This document shows positions 57,145 through 64,000 of a stretch of DNA of 64,000 nt, piece by piece. The DNA is from Caenorhabditis elegans (lineage: Eukaryota; Nematoda; Chromadorea; Rhabditida; Rhabditidae). The DNA lies in NCBI RefSeq assembly GCF_000002985.6, contig NC_003281.10, forward strand, positions 5,208,001-5,272,000. The letters are read 5' to 3'. How positions within the stretch are numbered: position 1 is the first letter of the stretch; every line of letters starts with the position of its first letter. A program made the position numbers and the translations under genes. Below the pieces are notes generated by a model. That model was not told the DNA's origin, searched no databases, and saw only the letters and a program-made list of their open reading frames with translations.

Positions 57145-59130
57145 AGGAAATTTCTGAATTTTCTGAAACCTTACAAAATGCGAACGGATCCGATTATTTT
57201 CGTGATTGGGTGCACTGGAACCGGGAAAAGTGATCTTGGAGTGGCAATTGCAAAGAAATATGGAGGAGAGGTGATTAGTGTAGATTCAATGCAATTTTAT
57301 AAAGGTACATGGGTTTTGTTTCAATTTTAAATTAATTAATTTTCGTTTTTCAGGACTTGACATTGCCACGAATAAGATAACGGAAGAAGAATCTGAAGGG
57401 ATTCAACATCATATGATGTCATTTTTGAATCCATCTGAATCATCATCTTATAATGTACATAGTTTCCGAGAAGTCACGTTGGATCTTATTAAAGTGCTTA
57501 ATTCGCCACTTTTTGAACTTGATCCTAATTTTCATAATTTTCAGAAAATCCGCGCCCGTTCAAAAATTCCTGTAATTGTCGGAGGAACCACTTATTATGC
57601 TGAAAGTGTCCTTTATGAGAATAATCTGATTGAAACCAACACTTCAGATGACGTGGATTCCAAATCGAGAACATCATCAGAATCGTCATCTGAAGACACT
57701 GAAGAAGGAATTAGTAATCAAGAATTATGGGATGAATTGAAAAAAATCGACGAAAAATCAGCACTTCTTCTACATCCAAATAATCGTTATCGAGTACAGA
57801 GAGCATTGCAAATTTTCAGAGAAACTGGTAATTGATTTGCAAATTTCCAGATTAAAAACAAATCAAGTAAAGTTTTTTGCAGGAATCCGAAAAAGTGAAC
57901 TTGTTGAAAAACAGAAATCAGATGAAACTGTTGATTTGGGTGGACGACTACGATTTGATAATTCTTTAGTTATTTTTATGGATGCAACACCTGAAGTTTT
58001 AGAAGAAAGACTTGATGGAAGAGTTGATAAAATGATTAAATTGGGTTTGAAGAATGAATTGATCGAGTTTTATAACGAGGTAAATATTTGAATTTTTCCA
58101 GAAAAAAAAAGAAAATTTTTTATTATTTTGTTTTTTTTTCATTCTTTACTATTTTCCAAAAAAGTTTAAACTTTTGAAAACTGTTCAGAAAATGTTCGTG
58201 TATTTATTTTAGCTTACTGAGGCATTATTTCATTGTGATTTTTACTATACTCTATAAACTAAATTTTCAGCACGCCGAGTACATAAATCACAGCAAATAT
58301 GGTGTCATGCAATGTATTGGTCTTAAAGAATTCGTTCCATGGCTCAATTTGGACCCATCAGAAAGAGATACACTCAATGGGGATAAATTGTTCAAGCAAG
58401 GGTAATTTAAATTTATTTTCAATTTTTATAAATTCCAAGCTATTTTCAGATGCGATGATGTGAAGCTTCACACTCGACAATATGCACGGCGCCAGAGACG
58501 GTGGTATCGATCGAGACTTTTAAAACGGTCGGATGGTGATCGGGTATGTTGATTTTAAAAAAATTGAATTTTTAAAGAACTTTTTTACTAAATTAACAAA
58601 GTTATTGGCTGAAAATGGCTGAAAATTATAGTAAAACTAATCAAAAAAATTGAAATTTTGAATTAAAGTCATAAAGTGACGACCAGAAAATTAAAAAAAA
58701 ACATTTTTCTATTTTAATTAATTCACTCTACTTCACTTTAAAAATAATTTTCAGAAAATGGCAAGTACAAAAATGCTGGATACATCTGACAAGTACCGAA
58801 TAATTAGTGATGGAATGGACATTGTTGATCAATGGATGAATGGAATCGATCTATTTGAAGATGTAAAATTTCACAAATTCTAAAATTTCCGAATCACAAA
58901 TTAAAATTTCTACAGATCTCCACAGACACCAATCCAATTCTAAAAGGGTCCGATGCAAATATTCTGCTGAATTGTGAAATCTGTAATATTTCAATGACTG
59001 GAAAAGATAATTGGTTTGTTTCAATACATATTATAATTTCGAAATGAATTTTTTCAGGCAGAAACATATCGATGGGAAAAAGCACAAGCATCATGCTAAG
59101 CAAAAGAAATTGGCAGAGACTCGCACATAA
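57136..59130 (+). CDS. gro-1: tRNA isopentenyltransferase (dimethylallyl-tRNA transferase)
   Basis: Nine exons (57136-57304, 57354-57493, 57545-57827, 57883-58079, 58271-58401, 58450-58543, 58755-58862, 58916-59013, 59058-59130) encode 430 residues. The P-loop GCTGTGKS (25-32) binds dimethylallyl diphosphate; [15 protein letters not shown] follows, as in MiaA/MOD5/TRIT1, and GGTTYYAES and [10 protein letters not shown] belong to the tRNA-binding face. A C2H2 finger CEIC...H-x5-H closes the eukaryotic C-terminus. It modifies A37 of tRNAs reading UNN codons. Residues 1-14 ([14 protein letters not shown]) are basic and hydrophobic, a mitochondrial leader; Met15 (57178) starts a form without it. 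Known gro-1 mutants are slow-growing and long-lived. Last gene of the operon. Confidence 0.96.
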
Positions 59131-59870
59131 GACGCTATATTTATTTTTTGTTAACTTAAATTATTTTTGTTGTTGATTGTTCTCTAAATAAAAAAACAGC
59201 TCAGAGAGAAGATTAGGCGCTCGTCCACATCTCCGACGATAGTCAACCCGAACGAAGGGAACTATCTTTAATTGTCAGTGATGACGTCATGTCGTCAAGA
59301 ACTCGTCATAGCTGTGAGAATTGAACCATTATAGATTTGGACATTAGTTTAGGTTATATCCAGTACACTAAATGGTACATGATAGACAGTGTACATTTAC
59401 AGATTTATAGATTGTCTCAGTGACTAGTTACCGGAAGAGGAGAGGAGAACATGTGGCGATGTCTTTTGGATCGATATTATTCCGTCTGAAAATTGTTCAC
59501 TAGGGGGACTGCCGATTACCACTTCACATGACGGAACATGTTAGTTAAAATATTGGCTTTTATACACATTTTCAAAATAGCACCTGTATTAGAATATTCA
59601 AGAAAAACCTATTCCATGTTATTGCTCCACGAGCAGAAATGCGATACACTGTGTTGCATTCGTAAGTGTTTACCATAAATGTTACCTTATTAATATCAAA
59701 TAGATAAGAAAAAGCATGTAGAAGATATAATCACGTGTGTCAATCGACCTTCTCCACCCATTTTTGATTGTTTAGATGGTTAGGTACCCGCTAAAAAAAG
59801 AATAATATAAAAAGGAAAAGACGAACAATTTGATTGATAATTCATTTGATTGTTGAGAAGAACTAGAAGA
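59131..59870. other. Spacer between gro-1 and the 74-aa orphan gene
   Basis: AATAAA at 59186-59191 for gro-1, then DNA that is less AT-rich. A perfect CRE palindrome TGACGTCA is at 59282-59289 and a TATA-like TAATATAAAAAGG at 59804-59816, so the next gene probably has its own promoter rather than belonging to the operon. Confidence 0.55.
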
Positions 59871-60495
59871 ATGGACAAATCGACCAAAGATTTTATGGAT
59901 TTGAAGAAGATTGGTGGTGACGATGAAAGGGAGCGACGTTTCAGTGATGGTTTGTTCTTTTTTAAATGAAAACTATATGTTGATTAATTGCTGTATTAAC
60001 CCTGAGAATTTACCCAGATTTTTGTCAAAAATACAGTGCCCGGTCTCGATACGACAAATGTTTGTGAATGGTGTGTACCTTTGAAGAGTACTGTAGATTG
60101 TCAACAAAAGAAAATATGTTTTACAATTAAATTTCAACAAAATAGAAAAATCAATGAAAATTCCGCAGAAACACAAGTTTCTAACTACAATACTCTTTAA
60201 AGTCGCACACCTTTTCGAATTGAACAAATGTTTGTCGTTTCGAGACCGGACGCCTTAGTTTGGTGTAAAAATCGTAAGGTTTTGCGTCTCGGTAATATAT
60301 TTCAGGTAATTTTCCCCTCTAAAGTTATTGATATTATAAAAATTTTCAGCATCTGATACATCAATGGATTGTCACATGGAATCTATCGGAAGTCGTCGCC
60401 GTGACAGTTTAATCGAACAATTCCGCGATTTTTTGAACCGATCAATGGATTTTAGTGTCAAGATTGATGATCCATTTGAAAAAGAAATGTATTAA
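59871..60495 (+). CDS. Uncharacterised 74-residue charged protein
   Basis: Exons 59871-59949 and 60350-60495 join in phase (GAT G|CA). The product is highly charged, with KIGGDDERERRFSDASDTS and IGSRRRDSLIEQFRDFLNRS; the second block could form an amphipathic helix, and RRRDS and RRFSD are potential basophilic kinase sites. There is no signal peptide, membrane segment or known domain. A TATA-like box about 60 bp upstream and a consensus TTTTCAG acceptor support a real gene. The 400-nt intron is mostly an inverted repeat pair. Function unknown. Confidence 0.68.
60025..60260. repeat. Inverted repeat pair filling an intron
   Basis: Arm 1 (60030-60105): CAGTGCCCGGTCTCGATACG, ACAAATGTTTGTGAATGG and TGTGTACCTTTGAAGAG, then TACTGTAG. 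Arm 2 (60188-60255): CAATACTCTTTAAAGTCGCA, then AACAAATGTTTGTCGTTTCG and AGACCGG. This is the best-preserved facing pair of the family in the window, in the intron of the 74-aa gene. Confidence 0.7.
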
Positions 60496-60998
60496 AATTA
60501 TATCGTTTTCTTGTTGATTTTTGTAATTTTATATGTTGAAATTGTAATTTTTTGTTTCTGTAAATAAATGTACTTATATTGATTCGAAAATTTTAGATTT
60601 AACAGTTTTAGTTTCACTTCCGTATTTAGAAACATGGATTTTTGAATCGAGACTTTGGAGAACGATAGAAGCAATAAAATATTATAAAACACAACACACA
60701 TGGAATATTCGTTTAAACAGAACGAGAGATTCAACAATTAAAGTCAAACAACAATGGCATTATTTTATTGCTAACTAAAAAGAGATAATTGAGAATTGTT
60801 ATCTTAGATATGAAACGCTAGGATATACTAACACACAGAAACTAAATTTGATGTTTGAAAGCGAAGGAGATTTAGATTTTTCGAGAAATTTTCTTAAAAT
60901 TTCGCACAAGCTGATTTGGAATACTGGAAGGTTAAGGGAAATATTTGAAGATTGAACGGTTTTAGAAGGAAAATGCATATATAATATTGATGGCGGCT
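60496..60998. other. Intergenic region between convergent genes
   Basis: 3' flank of the 74-aa gene (AATAAA at 60563-60568) and of the minus-strand zinc-finger gene. AT-rich; nothing else recognised. Confidence 0.5.
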
Positions 60999-63900
60999 TT
61001 ACCATCGAGAGCCTCGATCATCTCGATTGCCACGATATGACGAACGGGAATGATGATTGGAAGACGAAGAATTATATTCGGAACGACGAGAAGATCCTTC
61101 AGTTGTTTCAGAATTGTTGTTGTAGTTATTTCGACTAACAAATGGAGAATTGAAACGATTCGATGATGAATGTCCCCGTTGGTTTCGTTGATGGAATGAA
61201 CGATTGCTGTAGTTACGAGGGTTACTGTAGTCATTTCGAGACCATCTTTCATCGTAGTTTCTGTTGGAAGAACGTTCACGTGATGTCGATCTTCTTGAGC
61301 TACTGAAATTAGAAATTATATATTGTAATGATGGTTAAAACTGATCTGATTTTGAATTTAACTGCTTAAAAATTAAAACGTTTATAATTTTTTAATGATT
61401 TTTTTTCCATATCTTACTATCGTAATAAATATAAATGAAAATTAAATTAAATTAAAGATGGGCTAATTATTTTTAAATTCCCTGGCTGAACAAATGTTTT
61501 TCAGTATAAAAAATATTTAATATGAAGATGAGTTTTTCAATTTTTAGGCCAAAATAAATTCACTAAAACTTCAAAACTGACTTAAAAACAGTTTCACCGT
61601 TATAAATAATTTTTTCGCGGAAAACGAGCTGAAAACGTTAAACTAGGCAATTCATTAACGCGAGAATTTGAAAATAATTAGCCCATCTTTTTTTAATTTT
61701 GCAAAATTGATAGGAAACATCAAAAGTTGTTTTTTTTTAATTTTCAGATATTTCGTAAAAACTCACACATTTTCATTATATTTATTCTCCAAAACGTTTG
61801 TCGCACTGAGAATTCGAGTTGGAAGCAGTGATGCAATTGGCGGATTCATTGGATCTGGAGATGTAGCTGGTGGTGGAACAATTGGCTCATATGGTGAGAA
61901 GATTGATGGAATTGGAATTGATGGTAGAGTACTGAAAATAATAAAATAATATGGAGTACTGAATCTTTCCAAAAACGGGCAATTTTCAAAAAATTTCAAA
62001 AAACTTTCAAAAGGAATTAATATGTAACCTTACGGGAGAAAAATATTAATCTAAACTATTTACGTAAGAAAAAAACATCAAAACGAAATATTCAAAAAGG
62101 TTCAATTTCATCAGTTCTTATTTTTAATCATTTCACTCATCTGTTCGATTATCATTTTTCAATAAATCGAACTGTAATAGTGAGTTTATTTTTTTCGTCT
62201 ATCGTTTCCGTTGAAGAACAATTTCCGCACACTTCCAGGCACGTGTGTAGTAGTTCAAAAATGTGTGTCACAAAGTGTAAGCAGAAGAAGAAAATGAAAT
62301 CGGCGAAGAAGAATCTATCGACTCCTGGTACTGGTGGAAGTGTTAATCCCGAAATGAAGTCAATTTCACATTCGACAACAGCTCAATCGGGAGAGAAGGG
62401 AGCAAGCAAAATGGCAAAAGTTCCGTCCAAGGAGGTAAGAGAGGGATGGAAATATTATTAGAAGGGCGCAGATAAAAGTGGTGTTTGGCGGCGAAACCGT
62501 AAATTTAAAAAAAAATTCAGTTAGTTTCGCCAATTCTCAAGAGTTTTCAGGCATTTATTATTGGAAAATGACTTTTTTCAGAAGAGCAAGGGACCAAGGC
62601 AAAGTGATCGTGATGCAAAGGATGAACACAACGAGGCGGTGTCTCAACTCAAGAAGATTGCCGAAAAAGCTTCAGAAATGTCACATGGACCATCTGTAGC
62701 TCCACCAAGAAAACTGTAAGCACAATAATAACTAATTTCCCAATCATTCTCATTACAGTGACGCGAAACGCACTGTGACCGGAATGAAGGAAAGCAAAGA
62801 TCCCGAGTATGTGACGCTGGATGACGATTTTCCGAAATTCGAGAAAGCAATACTGAAGGGCAACTCTAAAGAGGTGAGGAGTATTTATTTTTAGACTAAT
62901 CTAAATATTTTCTTATTTTCCCAGGCTACGGAAACTCGAAAACTTGAGATAACGCAACAATTGTCTGTTGATGAAAAGAAGATTGCAGGAAGCAGCGAGA
63001 AAACTACTTAAAAACGAATAAAGCTTAATCTATGCAATTTTTACCTGTTATTTTCCTCTTTCGGTTGCTCTTCCTCTGTTTCTTCTTTAACTGGAATCTC
63101 ATTTATTTCCATTGTAACATCATTCATAAGCACGTCTTCCACATCAATGATCTCTGGCTTTATTCTGACGATCTGCGACAGTTTTTGAGCAACTTCCGTA
63201 TTGAATTGATGACATATGTATATGACGTCTTGCGGGAAATCATCGGTTCCACCAGTTTCGGAAACTTCTCCCGTAGCCACCGACGCTGCTTCTTCATGTT
63301 CTGAATCAGAATCGGACGACGAAGATCGGTTCGCATTGTATTGAGGAGCACGGCGAGTTTTCTGAAAATGTGTTTTGTAAGAATTGAAAAATTAAATTTC
63401 AATTAAAAAAAAATTTGGATGTCACTCTTGGTCGTGATGACTCCCGTAGATAATTTTTCTAAAAACTTACGTTAACGTCTCTCACTCGAACATCTGTGTC
63501 AAACGAGCGATCGACAGGAGCGCGGTTAACAGAATCCGACTTCTCCTGAATCTCATAATTACCCAGAAAACTTTAATAATTCAACAAACCCCAACTACAG
63601 TCTTATTCTCAATTGCTTCTAATCGAGACCACGGAAAGCATTTATTGATCATCTCGTTTATCATAGCATTTCGACGGCGACGAACTTGTTGAAATGTTGC
63701 ATTTTTGTACACTGCCATGCTCGCTTTGTGTGTCTGGAATTCTTTGATTTTTTTTGTCAATTTCCTAGCTTTATTATAAATTAAATAAATAAAACTATAC
63801 ATCTTTCATATGAGAACTCAAATCACACTGTCTTCTGAATCCTTTTTCACATTCTCCAACTGGACATGTTAGCGGTGGAAGACTCGTCGTGTGCAGCTTC

Positions 63901-64000
63901 TCGATATGCTCTCGGCGCATATTTTTTCGAACTTCAGCACCAGTCATGCAAAGTTGACAAGCAAGATCCGAATTTGGGAGATCTGGATACGATCGATCCA
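60999..64000 (-). CDS. ztf-8: C2H2 zinc-finger protein, C-terminal part (5' end outside the window)
   Basis: Exons 64000-63801 (continuing to the right), 63733-63599 (or to 63590; both donors keep the frame), 63545-63471, 63361-63045, 61931-61767 and 61302-60999 join in phase. The first has two zinc-finger-like units, CQLC...H-x4-H and CPVGEC...CDLSSHM. The middle is basic then acidic (VRRRRNAMINEMINK, SSSSDSDSEHEEAAS, KEETEEEQPKEEN), followed by a Pro-rich exon (IPIPSIFSPYEPIVPPPAT) and an RS/Asn-rich end with SSRRSTSRERSSNRN. Gene order suggests ztf-8, known as a germline DNA-damage factor interacting with the 9-1-1 clamp; the symbol is from memory of the region. The 1.1-kb intron 63044-61932 encloses a plus-strand gene; the next intron (61766-61303) holds a MITE. 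Confidence 0.72.
61451..61696. mobile_element. MITE-like element in a ztf-8 intron
   Basis: Terminal inverted repeats of about 30 bp: GATGGGCTAATTATTTT at 61458-61474 is the exact complement of AAAATAATTAGCCCATC at 61671-61687, and similarity extends outwards (A/T-rich) and inwards (AAATTC / GAATTT). The 200-bp interior has no ORF. Structure fits a small non-autonomous DNA transposon. It lies wholly within an intron of the minus-strand gene. Confidence 0.68.
62261..63011 (+). CDS. Uncharacterised lysine-rich protein nested in a ztf-8 intron
   Basis: Exons 62261-62434, 62582-62715, 62759-62873 and 62925-63011 encode 169 residues in phase. The N-terminus is very basic (MCVTKCKQKKKMKSAKKN), then Ser/Lys-rich, then a more ordered stretch SKDPEYVTLDDDFPKFEKAI and an acidic-basic tail. 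No known domain, signal or membrane segment. An AATAAA follows at 63016-63021. The gene lies entirely within the intron 63044-61932 of the opposite-strand zinc-finger gene, and its 3' end is only 33 bp from that gene's exon. Function unknown; four well-formed exons make it a convincing gene. Confidence 0.75.

Overview
This is nematode nuclear DNA, and the gene content and order identify it as Caenorhabditis elegans chromosome III. It is AT-rich with short introns (many of 45-60 nt), acceptors of the TTTTCAG type, trans-splice-like acceptors just before start codons, and tight same-strand gene clusters. The cluster CLEC16A-like, GPN1-like, SAM50-like, ITPase, tRNA isopentenyltransferase is the gro-1 operon (gop-1, gop-2, gop-3, hap-1, gro-1). 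Exon models below were built by hand from the sequence; reading phase closes across every junction unless stated. Gene names are recalled from knowledge of the worm, not searched.

Layout. 1-12.7 kb: the 5' part of syx-16 (minus), a GC-rich SRP (7SL) RNA gene (plus), a two-TM glycerophosphodiesterase of the GDE1 type (minus), a short ZP-domain protein (minus), a divergent histone H3-like gene (plus) and a small Cys-rich secreted protein (minus). 12.7-17.6 kb: no gene seen. 17.6-22.2 kb: nex-1 annexin (plus) converging on a two-gene minus-strand unit (a twin-CX9C protein like NDUFAF8, then UTP23, only 12 nt apart), which shares a 546-bp divergent promoter region with atp-2. 22.5-31.9 kb (plus): prmt-5, mrps-26, prx-10 and wars-2, probably one or more operons. 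32.7-34.0 kb: cnd-1 (NeuroD bHLH, minus) with about 7.2 kb of gene-free upstream DNA. 41.3-46.2 kb: sumv-1 (KANSL2-like, minus), divergent from the gro-1 operon (46.5-59.1 kb, plus). A minus-strand gene lies inside the last intron of gop-3. 59.9-64 kb: a 74-aa orphan gene, then the 3' part of a zinc-finger gene, probably ztf-8 (minus), whose large intron holds a plus-strand gene.

Functional themes. Many genes concern mitochondria or translation and RNA: ATP synthase beta, a complex I assembly factor, a mitoribosomal protein, mitochondrial Trp-tRNA synthetase, SAM50, a tRNA modification enzyme with a mitochondrial leader, ITP clean-up, UTP23 and SRP RNA. Points that deserve most attention are the H3-like protein with a new N-terminal tail, the nested gene in gop-3 with a non-consensus acceptor, the 12-nt bicistron, the prx-10/wars-2 junction, and the two splice acceptors bracketing the first ATG of gro-1.
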